A stretch of 64,000 nt of DNA from Closterium sp. Naga37s-1 (Eukaryota > Streptophyta > Zygnematophyceae > Desmidiales > Closteriaceae): NCBI GenBank assembly GCA_947471745.1, contig CANJKZ010000723.1:4939001-5003000 (forward strand), read 5' to 3'. Position numbers and translations under genes: made by a program. Positions 54,850 to 64,000 of this stretch are shown here, piece by piece. The notes under the pieces were generated by a model. That model was not told the DNA's origin. It saw nothing but the letters and a program-made list of their open reading frames with translations, and did no database searches. Positions within the stretch are counted from its first letter, which is position 1. Each line of letters opens with the position of its first letter.

Positions 54850-55570
54850 GTGTAGTGCCCCCAGAACCAGCAGAGACAGCACCAGAACCTCCAGCAACAG
54901 CTCCAACTCGCTCAGCACCACCAGCAGCTCCAGTACCTCCAGCAGCACCAGCAGCACCTCCAGCAGGACCAGCACTAGCGGCACCTCCAGCAGCACCAGT
55001 AGCTCCAGCAGCACCAGCCCCAGTAACAGCAGCACCACCAGCAGCTCTAGCAGCTCCAGTGCCTCCAGCAGCACCAGCAGCACCTCCAGCAGGACCAGCT
55101 CCAGCAGCTTCAGTAGCACCCCCAGTCCCAGCAGCTCCAGTACCGCCAGTACGAGCACCTCCAGGATCAGTGGCTCCAGCACCTCCAGCGCCAACCCCAG
55201 GGTCAGCAGCAACACCAACTCCAGTAGGCTCAGCGCCCTCAGCTCCAGCTCCAGTAGCACCTCCAGCTCCCACAGCACCACGGCGGCGGCGACAGTACTG
55301 AGAGTACCACTCACGCGACAGCGCCAACCCCAGGCGCAGCACCCCCAGGCTCAGGACCTCCAGACTCAGCACCCCCAGGGACAACACCCCCAGTCTCAGC
55401 ACCCCCAGGCTCAGCACCCGCAGTCTCCGCACCCCCAGGCTCAGCACCCCCAGTCTCCGCACCCCCAGGCTCAGCACCCCAAGTCGCAGTACCCCCAGAC
55501 CCAGCACCACCAGGCTCAGCACGCTCAGGCTCAGCACGCTCGGGCTCAGCACGCTCAGTACCTCGCGTAG
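54850..55570 (-). repeat. B5 Gly/Ala-rich and GAEPG repeat linker
   Basis: About 54850-55310 is a GCTGGAGGT-type array coding Gly-Ala-Thr/Ala repeats (GGAAGAAGGTGAAGG). About 55320-55570 is the 15 bp GAEPG/ERAEP array. Together they form a long disordered linker between integrase and RT. Antisense Leu-rich and Pro/Ala-rich frames here are shadows. Confidence 0.88.
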
Positions 55571-55899
55571 GACCAGAGTCGACAGCTACCTCAACAGGCT
55601 CGACCGGGTCTACCTGGGAAACACCTGAGGGAGCAGGACCCTGGGGAGGCAGGGGGTCTACCGAAGCAGCACCTGGCGTGAGGATGAGCGGTGGAGGGGG
55701 GAGCGGGGCAGTGCGGTAGGGGAAGAGACGGTAAAAGGGGACCGACTCGTCAAACGTGACGTCCTGAGAGGGCAGGACACGGCGCGAGGTGGGGTGGTAA
55801 AACTGCCAGCCAGGCGCGTCAGGGACAAAGCCAAGGAAGACACAAGGAACAGCGCGGGAGGAGAGCTTGTCCGCGGACGTATCGCGGACAAAGGCACGA

Positions 55900-57202
55900 G
55901 ATCCCCAGACACGGAACACAAACGCATCGCCAACCGCTCCCGTCCAACGCAGTGTCGGCGAGGTCTCCGGAACGGAGACACGGGGCTAGAGGTTGAGCTG
56001 ATGCGCGGCGTACCGGACCGCAAACGGCCACAGGAAATGGGGGGCAGCCGCATGGATCAAGGAGGTACGAGCGACCTCCATGTCGGAAGCGTGAACGTCT
56101 GCTCAATGCCCTCCCCCTGACAGAGGGCCTCCAAGAGGCCGGAGGAAAACTCACCACCTCTGTCAGAGTGCAGTCGCAGGACGGGAAGGTCCGTGCGAAA
56201 GCGCCTCTCCAGCTGGAGACGAGTAGCGCGGATCCAAGGGATCAAGACAGCAGGGACCTCTCCCTTGGTGCGTAAGGGGAAGACAGTGGTGTAACGCGTG
56301 TAGTCGTCAACTACCAGCAGGAAGTAGCGCTCTCCGCCATGTCCACGGACGCGGGCTGGGCCCCACACGTCCATATGAAGGGTCTGCAGAGGAGCCTCCG
56401 TCGGGGGGAACTCAGAGGAGTGAGGAGTGGCACGCTGCCGCCCCTCGACACAGCGAAGGCAAGGAGGGGCAGGGGACGGTGGCAGGAGAGGCAGTGAACT
56501 GGGGAGACCAGAGACAAGGAAACGAGAGTGCATGCCACGAAGGCGCTGCATCGAAGGGTGCCCAAGGCGGTGGTGCCAGAGGACCATCCGGTGCGACAGG
56601 GTGCGACACGAGCAGGGGGCGGACAACTGACCTGACGCAGACGCAGACGCCGCTACCTGAGGGGACTCAGTGGTCAGTGTGTACAAGTCCGATCCCAGCT
56701 GCCGAGTGAAGGTAGCCAGGTGACGACCCGTCTGGGCACACGTGCAGTGTGTCACACGCTCGTAGGCAGGGGTGAACTGGTGAACACCCGCGTCCTGGAG
56801 CGCAGAACCCGCCACCAAGTTCGTAGAGAACGAGGGGAGGTTAAGGCCCGACAGTGTGCCGGACGGGACAGCAGGACAAGGGAGGGCAGTGGTGGAGGTC
56901 GCAAGGACCGGACCCCCGGAGGGGTCAGCCAGGGAGACAGCAACCGGCCTAGGGAGCTGCTCGAGGGCAGTGCGGTCGCGAAAGAAACAGCGGGAAGCAC
57001 CTGAGTCCAGTGTGAAGGTGTGTAGTGCCTCAGTAGACGCAGTCCCTGAAGGCGCAGACTCACAAGCACCTGAAGCAGCAGACACACCTGCACCTAGAGC
57101 ATCAGCCTCACCACGACCAGGGGCAGCAGACGCACTAGCACCTAGAGCGGCAGCCTCACCGGCACCTGGAGCAGCAGACTGGATACCGGGGTCAGGCGGC
57201 AC
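55900..57202 (-). pseudogene. B5 protease-integrase
   Basis: Protease LHTFTLDSGASRCFFRD near 56985-57035. GAG-pre-integrase VLWHHRLGHPSMQRLRGMHS with CLRCVEGRQR. Integrase LHMDVWGPARVRGHGGERYF, LVVDDYTRYTTVFPL, LHSDRGGEFSSGLL, then a part leading to VFRVWGSRAFVRDTSADKL. Closely matches B4. Broken at one or two points. Confidence 0.88.
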
Positions 57203-57229
57203 ACACAGGTGACATGCTCACTCGGCACT

Positions 57230-57460
57230 AGTAGACAATGCATACATTGCAGTGAGAATAGCATCATAGACAAGAGCAAAGATATCTACCCTTTGCCTAA
57301 GCAGCTCCACCCAGTCGGGGAGCTCAGCGTCGTCGCCAAACTCTGTACGCCAAGCGTCGCTCAGACGGGCGAAGCAGCGGGACTCTGTGTGACCACGCGT
57401 CCCGCAAGGCTGACCAGTCCGGACACCCGTGCTAATAATGTACTGGCAGCGAGCACCACT
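57230..57460 (-). pseudogene. B5 Cys/His block upstream of protease
   Basis: Minus reads SGARCQYIISTGVRTGQPCG, TRGHTESRCFARLSDAWRTE, FGDDAELPDWVELLRQRVDI and FALVYDAILTAMYALS. Cys and His spacing is C-X13-C-X4-H-X4-C: the last three ligands keep zinc-knuckle spacing but the first Cys is displaced. The conserved RLxDAW/EFGD helix follows. Position (after Gag, before protease) fits a nucleocapsid-like domain. Confidence 0.6.
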
Positions 57461-57779
57461 CAGCGACCCTCTACTCTGAGCGTACCACTCACGAAGCTGC
57501 TGGGGCGAAATTGTCTCGCGCGGACGACGCTGCTGCTACACAGGGCCACTGCAAGAAGCTCCCGAACTACCCACTCCAGGACGACTCCCACTACGGCCAC
57601 CCCGACAACCCCAACTGGCGTACCACTTACGAAGCTGCTGGGGCGTGAGGGACACACGCGGACGGCCCTGGAGCTGCATCTGGCCACGCCAGGAGCAGTA
57701 GTAGAAGCAGGAGCAGCAGGAGCAGCAGTAGCAGTAGCAGCAGGGGCAGGGTAGTGCTCACCAGTGGTAGGAAGGGCAG

Positions 57780-59110
57780 GCGCACGACGGAGGCGACTGC
57801 AGGGCCGCTACAGCTGCAAGGCGAGGCCGCGACCGCGGCAGGAAGCTCCGCGGCAGTTGGTGCAGGGCGGGACCGGCCCGCGACGGCGGCTGGTGCAGGG
57901 CAGGGACAGGGCCGCGACGGTCGCTACTGCAGGGGCGGCTGCTCCAGGGGCCAGGGGCAGCTCCTGCAGTGGCGGCTGCTCCAGGGGCCAGGGGCGGCTG
58001 CTGCAGTGGCGGCTGCTCCAGTGGCCAGGGGCGGCTGCTGCAGGGGCGGCTGCTCCAAGGGCGGCTGCTCCAGGGGCCAGGGGCAGCTCTTGCAGTGGCG
58101 GCTGCTCCAGTGGCCAGGGGCGGCTGCTGCAGGGGCAGCCGCTCCAGTGGCCAGGGGCGGCTGCTGTAGGGGCGGCCGCTCCAGGGACCAGGGGCGGCTG
58201 CTGCAGGGGCGGCTGCTCCAGGGGTGGCTGCTCTAGGGGCCCGGCGCGGGGTAGGGCAGGGCGACGCCGCGGGCAAGGGCGACGCGGCAGGCAGGGGCGA
58301 CGCCGCGGGCAGGGGCGACGCGGCGAGCAGGGCGACGCGGCGGGCAGGGGCGACGCCGCGTCAGCAGCTGGGCGCGGCCGCGTCAGTAGCAGGGCGCGGC
58401 CGCGTCAGCAGGAGGGCGCGGCCGCGTCAGCTGCAGGGCTGGCAGGGCCGCGTCACGGCAGGGCGGGGCCGCGACTGCGACCTGACGGGGCCGCGACTGC
58501 GGCCTGACGGGGCCGCAACTGCGGCCTGACGGGGCCGCGACTGCGGCCTGACGGGGCCGCGACTGCGACCTGACGGGGTCGCGCGCTGGTCTGACGGGCC
58601 TGCAGAGGCTGCGTGCGGGTGGCGAGGGCCTGCAGGGGCGGCGCGCGGTCGGGCAGAAGGTGCACGCGGGCGGCGTGGTCCTGCAGGGGCAGCGCGCCGA
58701 CCTGACGGGCCTGCAGGGGCGGCTCTCAGGCCTAACGGGCCTGCAGAGGCGGCTCAGGGGCCTGACGGGCCTGCAGGGGCGGCTCAGGGGCCTGACGGGC
58801 CTGCAGAGGCGGCTCAGGGGCTTGACGGGCCTGCGGAGGCGGCTCGGGGGCCTGACGGACCTGCAGGGGCGGCTCGAGGGCCCTACTAGCTTGCAGGGGC
58901 GGCGCACTGGCCTAGGGCAGCAGGAGGCAGCGCGAGGGCTGCAGGACTGCGTGCAGGCAGAACGAAGGGCGGGGCGCGCGAGGGCGCACTAGCAGAAAAA
59001 AGAGGGCGCACGAGGGCACACGAGCAGAGAAAGGCTTACGAGGGCGCACGTAAGGTAGGGCGCACGAGGGCACTTCTAGCGGAATAGTGGGCCCGTAGTA
59101 GTAAGCGGTC
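57780..59110 (-). repeat. GC-rich minisatellite leader of B5
   Basis: About 57900-58230: units of GGCGGCTGCTCCAGGGGCCAGG type. About 58260-58440: GGGGCGACGCCGCGGGCA type. About 58460-58590: GGGGCCGCGACTGCGGCCTGAC type. About 58690-58900: CGGGCCTGCAGGGGCGGCTC type. Frames across the arrays are repeat artefacts. Confidence 0.88.
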
Positions 59111-59121
59111 CTAGGTGGCAA

Positions 59122-59139
59122 CCTAGGCTCGTGATACCA
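59122..59139 (-). other. B5 primer binding site
   Basis: On minus TGGTATCACGAGCCTAGG directly after the LTR. It has an inserted C relative to the usual site. Confidence 0.75.
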
Positions 59140-59267
59140 TGTCGGAATGAATAAGTGTTTGCACTAGGAAAGAGTTGGGTACAAGTAGGAAACCCTAAAC
59201 TTACTGTACCCCATAGTAACTACCCCACTACAGCCTAAACAAACTGTAGTAGATATAACATTTGACA
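59140..59267 (-). repeat. B5 5' LTR (128 bp)
   Basis: Pairs with 45880-46007 at 124/128. GCTTG follows at 59268-59272. Confidence 0.93.
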
Positions 59268-59428
59268 GCTTGTTCTTCTATATGTACAACTCTGCATGTG
59301 AACTGGCCTTGCGGTCATTTGCTTGTGCTAAGAGTGTGTGGTGACTTTGTGATCCACCATGAGCTTGCTTTGCTTTACTTGACCGGTCTTGTGACCTCTT
59401 GTTCTCCCCCACTTTGCCTATGGGGTTG

Positions 59429-59525
59429 TGTCAAACTTATATATTGCTCATTGTGTAGGCTGTAGTGGGGTAGCTCATATGGGGTACAACCCAATTAGGG
59501 TTAGCACTTGTACCCATCCTGCTGT
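59429..59525 (+). repeat. B4 3' LTR, shortened
   Basis: TGTCAAACTTATATATTGC...CATCCTGCTGT aligns with 40067-40162. The remaining ~34 bp are absent and G2 follows. Preceded by CTATGGGGTTG. Confidence 0.85.
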
Positions 59526-60500
59526 AGCCTCGGACGTGCCGCCTCAAGATTCACTGAAGCCGCTGCCGCTGCTGCTGGGTGAAGTGTTGGTGTCGCCGCT
59601 GCTGCTGTATTTGCTGCTGCGTTCGCTGCTGCCGTGGCGGCTGCCGACTGGTTCGCGAGAAGCTCCTCTATTCGCTGAAGTGCCGCGTGCGTGTGTAACT
59701 CCGTAATTTTTCATTCGGAATTATCACCATTTTCCTCCATTTGGCGATTTATAGGAAGATTTGCGACGAAATTAATTGAATTCTATGCGCTGGTCGACGT
59801 ACTGCGAGTCGAATCGACCATAGAAATGACGAGCGCTGATTCTGTAGGTCGCGTAATTCTCCCTTGGTCCAAATTCGCGTCCGATCTCGGCCGCTGAGAA
59901 GAAATTCGATCCGATGCTACAAATTCCAGCTTTTTGGGCTAAATTCTCAGGGCCGTTGAGATTCGAATTGATTCGACGGTTGAAATTTTAACTTTTTCGC
60001 CACTGAACCTGAGGAGTGTTAAAAAACCGGTTCGAGGGGGACGTTAAAAAATAGCGCGGTTTCGGTGCTTTCCGTCGTTCGCCCCCGCGGTTTTAAAAGC
60101 TAGGTTTTAACTTCGCGTGCAAACAGGCTCTGATACCAGGTGAGAGGATCTAGGATCGAGCTCAGGAAAGAGAGTTTGAATTGAATGATTCACCTGGGTA
60201 CAACACGAGGCTATATATAGGCTTGATACAAGGCCCAGTAATCAGGTGTTACGCGAAGGTTCCGAGGGTCGTGAAGCGTCCCGAACAGAGCCTTCCCTAA
60301 TTCGGTAGAAGGCAATTCGGTGGCAACCGAATAGCCCAGAATTTGGTGTATGCAACCTAGCTCGGTGCTATAACTATATTAAAATATAGGAAAGCACCTA
60401 GCCTAGGAAATCAAGCAATTCATGCATGCATAAAATAAACCTATGCTAGAAATAGCATAATAAAGTATAGGCAGGCAAGCATAGGTGGCATAAGCCGTCG
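59526..60500 (-). mobile_element. Gypsy G2: Gag start, leader and 5' LTR
   Basis: On minus, an LTR (60141 to about 60500, outer end uncertain) carries CCTATATATAGCC (60211-60223). The primer site TGGTATCAGAGCC (60126-60138 complement) and an AT-richer leader follow, then a Gag start coding LQRIEELLANQSAAATAAA and an Ala-rich run at 59526-59710. It matches G1 in the LTR. The rest is lost against B4. Confidence 0.7.
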
Positions 60501-60539
60501 TACTCTCGCACCTGCAGCGGCAAGGGGCGAGGTGACGGA

Positions 60540-62639
60540 GAGGCTTCGTGCTTAATGGTCAGCGTGGTGGAGCAGACTGTTTTGCTGGTGCTTGTGGCCG
60601 ACAAAGACTTCAAAGCAGTCGCAGCAGCTGTGCAGGCGAATCCGATGGTGGTTCTGCTCGAAAGCAGTTGCTCGCACCACCTCATGGGGACGAAGGAGGC
60701 CTTCGTCCACATGGCACCGAGCGGCGATGTGAAGCATGTGCGTGGCTCTGCAGACCGTCAAGGGCCGAGGCACCGTCGCTCTGCAAGGGGAGGTAGGGAA
60801 CTAGGTCCTCATCCCCGACGTCCTCTATGTCCCAGGCGTGCAGGCGAACCTGCTATCAGCCGGCCAGCTGAAGAAGAACGGCATGCTGCCACAGGACGAC
60901 AGCAACAAGATGATGCTCATCAACGCGACCAGGGAAGTGCTCAGTCGAGCACGCTATACCGGCCGCGTCCTCTGCACCAACCTTCAACCCTGCTCGACAA
61001 AGCTGTCGTCAACATCGACAGAGGTAGTGGCCCTACGGACGATCGCATCGGCAACGAAGTCGATGCCGCCCAGGTGGCACGCCAGGCTTGCGCACGTTGG
61101 CGTTGACACCATCACGAGCTTGGCGAAGCACAAAGTTGCCACCGGCCTGGACATCAAGCCGTCGACAAGGACCGATTTGCTGTGCGTCTCCTGCGTAGGC
61201 GAATAACTTGCGCGGCACACCTTCCCCGACAAAGGTTCGGACGTGGAGGAAGCTCTAGCTGTCGTACACATTGACCTGTGCGGACCGTTCTGAGTGGCCG
61301 CCAAGGATGGCAGCTTCTACTTCCTTCTACTGAAGGACCGAAAGACGCGTTACGTATGGGTGAGACCGATCGCCAAGAAAAGCGACGTCCTGGAAGTATT
61401 TAAGCAGTGGCTGCTGGTCGTAGAGAGGCAAACCAAGAAGTCGGTGATGATGCTCCACTCTGATCGCGGAGGCGAGTTCCTGGGGAAGAACTTTACCAAC
61501 TTCGTCAACGGCAAAGGCATCGTCCACGATCTGACCTGCCCATACACTCCGCAGCAGAATGGCATGGCGGAGAGGGAGATGCGGATGGTTGTCGAGGCCG
61601 TGCGGACGATGCTGCTGCACATGGGCGTGCAGCACTGCTAGTGGCATCTCGCCCCTGCGGTAGGCTGTCTGGGTGCGCAACTGCTTGGAGCGGTCAACGC
61701 TACCGCAGGGGCCGACGCCGCACCAGCTGCTGACAGGCAAGAAATCCGACCTGATGCTGGCGAGGGTGTGGGGCTGCATGGTGCAGTTCATGGTCCCCGA
61801 GCAGCAGCGTGGTGGGAAGCTAGCGCCAAAGGATCGTTGGGGGCTACACCCGGGTGTGTCGCTGGAGAGCAAGGGATGGGAAGTGCTCGACCTGATTGAC
61901 AACAAGACGGTCATGACGGTCGAGGCCATCTTCTACGAGACGATGTCCCTGGAGGTGTGGAAGGTCATGCATAGGCCAGCATCACCACGGGCGCAGACCC
62001 ACTCTCAGACGAACTCCTCGACGGCGACATTCCCACTGCTCGCCGAGGTCGACGAGGCTGCCGATGCGGACGCCGAGGATGTCCATCCTTCTCCTCCTCC
62101 TCCTGTCTTTGCTGCACCACCTCTTGTCGCCGACTTGCCTGAGCCGACACCTTTGTCGGCCACCGGCGATGAGGGGAGCCTGCGGACCTTGCTTGTGGCA
62201 CCGACCAGTGGCATTGCCAACGGCAAACATGATGTCAAGCTTGTCGACGAGGGTGCAAAGACGCGGATGACTAGGGAGCAGCGGGCGGAAGAGATGTCGC
62301 AGACAGGGGAGCCGTTGACGAAGGAAGCGGCTGCAGAGGATCCGCGAACAGGGGAGCAGCTCAACAATGGTTCGTTGAGCGACATTGTGGAGGTCATTGG
62401 TGAACCCGACGACGATGAAGGGGAGCTGTCTGCAGGGGAGCAGTCCACGGACTGCGATGTGGTGGATGTCAAAGCAGACGAGCCTCCACTCGTGTCAACT
62501 TTGGAAAGCCTCGCGGAGAAGCTCAACTACCATGCTTGCCTGCTGCCGACCTCCTATAGCACGTTGCTTGACGATGCACAAGACGACGTCGACCTGCCCG
62601 AGCTCGACCCCGACGTGCACGCCGACCCAGAGCATTGCT
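60540..62639 (+). mobile_element. Family F copia pol relic (F3)
   Basis: Protease-region trace VLLESSCSHHLMGTKEAF near 60650. GAG-pre-integrase VQANLLSAGQLKKNGML, HARLAHVGVDTITSLAKH and LCVSCVGE. Integrase DKGSDVEEALAVVHIDLCGP, FLLLKDRKTRYVWVRPIAKK, HSDRGGEFLGKNFTNF, PQQNGMAEREMRMVVEAVRT and LLTGKKSDLMLARVWGCMVQ. An acidic linker with alternating EQ/GE segments follows. Assignment to F is an inference from the matching style of linker and context, not overlap. Several breaks; it ends at B8. Confidence 0.72.
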
Positions 62640-64000
62640 GGGACTTCACGTGGGCGAGTCCAGCAGTGTCAGCAGTGGCAAAGACCAAGTCGTCGACGTA
62701 CACGAGGATGTAGAACGGCGGCAGAGAGGTGTCGGTGCGTAGAAACAGCGACGGGTCGGCAGTAGAAGGAGCAAACCCAAGAGCCGCAAGGGTAGTCCTC
62801 AGTGTGTCGTGCCACTCACGGGGCGCCTGGCGGAGACTGTAGACTGGCCGCCGGAGGCTCCACTGGGTACCAGGAGGAAACGACCCAGTGAAGCCAGGTG
62901 GGCGACGCAGCCAGATCTCCTCGTGCAGGCTGCCCTGCAAGAAAGCTGTGCTGAAGTCAAGAGAGTGAAGCTCGTAGTCGCGCTGAGCGGCTATGTGCAG
63001 CAGCACCCGAAGAGTGGTCATCTTCGGGGTGGGAGAGAAGGTCTGAAAGTAGTCAACTCCCTGCCGCTGACTGAAGCCTCGAGCCACGTAACGCGCCTTG
63101 AAGACAGGCGGAGAACCCGGCGGCCGCTTCACCCTGAAAATCCACATGCCACTGACGATGTTCGCCCAAGGTGGGGGAACCTCGTCGACGTAGGTGCCTG
63201 TGGACTTCCAGGAAGCCATCTCTGCGTCCATGGCTGACTGCCACTGTGAGGAGTAGGGACCCTCGATCGCCTCAGCGTACGATCGAGGAGTCGGGATGTC
63301 TGGTGCATCCGGGTCTCCCTCAGGGGCAATCAGCATAGACACGAGATGAGGCAAAGCAGCAGCAAAACACTGGAACTCCTCCTGCCTGTCCTCAAGGACG
63401 TCCGTGCTAAGAGCACACTCACCCCCGATGGACGGAGGACAGACAGACTCAGACTCAGCAACAAGACTAGCAGCATAGTCAAAACGACAGTGAGCAGCAA
63501 AGTCGACAAGCTCAGCAACTAAGGCAGACGCAGCAGTGGACTCAAAGGAAGGGTCAGTGACAACAATAGCCAGGAGACGCGTGACAGTAGGACTGGCAGC
63601 ACGGGTGCGGTCAGACTCCGGGTCAGCAAGAGCAGGAAGAGAGGACTCTGGAGGAGACGGCAAAGGGACACACTGCGGAGCAGTGGAAGGACGCAGTGCC
63701 ATCTGGTGCGTGCCCGGAACCGTAGGAGGACGCTGACGCGGAACACGACGACTAGTGCAAACAGCACGAACAGGCGACGCAGGACGAGACGCAGGCGCAC
63801 GACGCTCAGCAAGACCTCCAGTAGGACCAGTGTAGGGAGAAGGAGCAGGCAGCGGCGAGGCGGGCTGTAACTGTGACTGCGACAGGACAGGCTGTGGACA
63901 CTCTAAGGGAGGAGGACCAGTAGAAGGCGGGAGACCAAGAACCTGCTCAAGGAGCGGAACGAAGTACGGCCGCGGCCGCTCAGCGCCTCCAGAAACAGCA
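62640..64000 (-). mobile_element. Copia B8, RT part, runs off the window
   Basis: Minus: MALRPSTAPQCVPLPSP (linker), VCPPSIGGECALSTDVLED, DPDAPDIPTPRSYAEAIEGP, GMWIFRVKRPPGSPPVFK, SQRQGVDYFQTFSPTPKMTT, SLDFSTAFLQGSLHEEIW, GTQWSLRRPVYSLRQAPREW, YVDDLVFATADTAGLAHVKS near 62680. It is closest to B5 and B1 and the frame is open through most of this. Its 3' end stops at F3. Confidence 0.88.

Larger units (their letters stand above)
45880..59267 (-). mobile_element. Copia B5, middle element, interrupted by A3
   Basis: Both 128 bp LTRs (59140-59267 and 45880-46007) are flanked by GCTTG (45875-45879, 59268-59272). Its own length without A3 is about 7.0 kb. Order on minus: LTR, primer site, GC-rich leader, Cys-rich block, protease, integrase, repeat linker, RT, [A3], RNase H, polypurine tract, LTR. 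The LTRs differ at 4 of 128 positions. It is one of the most complete Family B copies here, with a small number of breaks besides A3. Confidence 0.93.
40067..59525 (+). mobile_element. Copia B4, outer element of a three-level nest
   Basis: Its own sequence is 40067-45879 and 59268-59525; B5 (with A3 inside) fills the gap. 5' LTR 40067-40196, 3' LTR from 59429 but shortened. Order: LTR, primer site, GC-rich leader, protease, integrase, repeat linker, RT, RNase H, 3' UTR. Joining across the GCTTG duplication (45875-45879, 59268-59272) restores the B-type 3' UTR seen in B1 (CTGCATGTGAACTGGCCTTG). It has about six or more breaks, and a normal Gag is not seen. Confidence 0.9.

Noticed and set aside
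54772-55314. Leu/Val-rich frame resembling a membrane protein
   Set aside because: A frame shadow of the Gly/Ala repeat linker of B5. The apparent hydrophobicity comes from reading GCTGGAGCT-type units in another phase.
57764-58507. 247-codon frame and its antisense partners in the B5 leader
   Set aside because: Entirely tandem repeat; the frame length follows from lack of A/T.

Overview
This 64 kb window is eukaryotic and looks like green-lineage (streptophyte) nuclear DNA. Nearly all of it is LTR retrotransposon sequence, mostly Ty1/copia type with some Ty3/gypsy. The primer sites that can be read resemble the 3' end of initiator-Met tRNA (TGGTATCAGAGC and variants). The only recognisable host gene is a decayed copy of a GUX-type xylan glucuronosyltransferase (GT8 family) with a short GT-AG intron. 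A GUX relic fits a lineage with plant-type xylan walls. Charophyte-grade alga versus land plant cannot be decided here.

For reference I name the families A to I. A: copia, ~800-820 bp LTR, RGG-rich Gag with a CCHC knuckle. B: copia, very short LTR (116-141 bp), GC-rich minisatellite leader. C: known only from an 877 bp solo LTR and a fragment. D: LTR element of undetermined superfamily, Gag/leader/LTR pieces only. E, G, H: gypsy-type pieces. F: copia relics. I: copia, 411 bp LTR, very long linker before integrase.

Layout: F relic on minus (1-857); GUX pseudogene (946-2440); unassigned DNA (2441-3790); gypsy E gag-protease (3796-5540). Copia A1 (5541-15977) carries young element B1 in its 5' LTR (5986-9106) and solo LTR C inside it (12313-13189). 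Next come D1 split by short element B2 (15978-18131), A2 on minus (18132-22742), B3 tail (22743-24140), a 20 bp minisatellite, F gag on minus (24384-25478), an unassigned stretch with tandem repeats, a C LTR fragment and gypsy G pieces (to 28011), and copia I (28012-34830). Then D2, B7 (LTR plus leader), an AT-rich stretch with a weak tRNA-like trace, B6 on minus (37488-39425) and a gypsy H gag (39426-40066).

The right half is a three-level nest. B4 (plus, 40067-59525) is interrupted by B5 (minus, 45880-59267, target duplication GCTTG), and B5 is interrupted by A3 (plus, 46856-53203, target duplication AAGAG). After it come a gypsy G 5' end (59526-60500), an F pol relic (60540-62639) and B8 (minus, running off the right edge).

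Relative ages from LTR pairs counted by eye: B1 0/129, A3 about 7/820, B5 4/128, I about 15/397, A1 about 5%, B2 about 10/141. The window records repeated insertion into older insertions, with no intact host gene, rRNA, functional-looking tRNA or CRISPR array. The points most worth a second look are the Family I linker, the displaced-Cys knuckle in Family B, the copy-specific leader minisatellites of Family B, and the reading frames inside the Family A LTRs.
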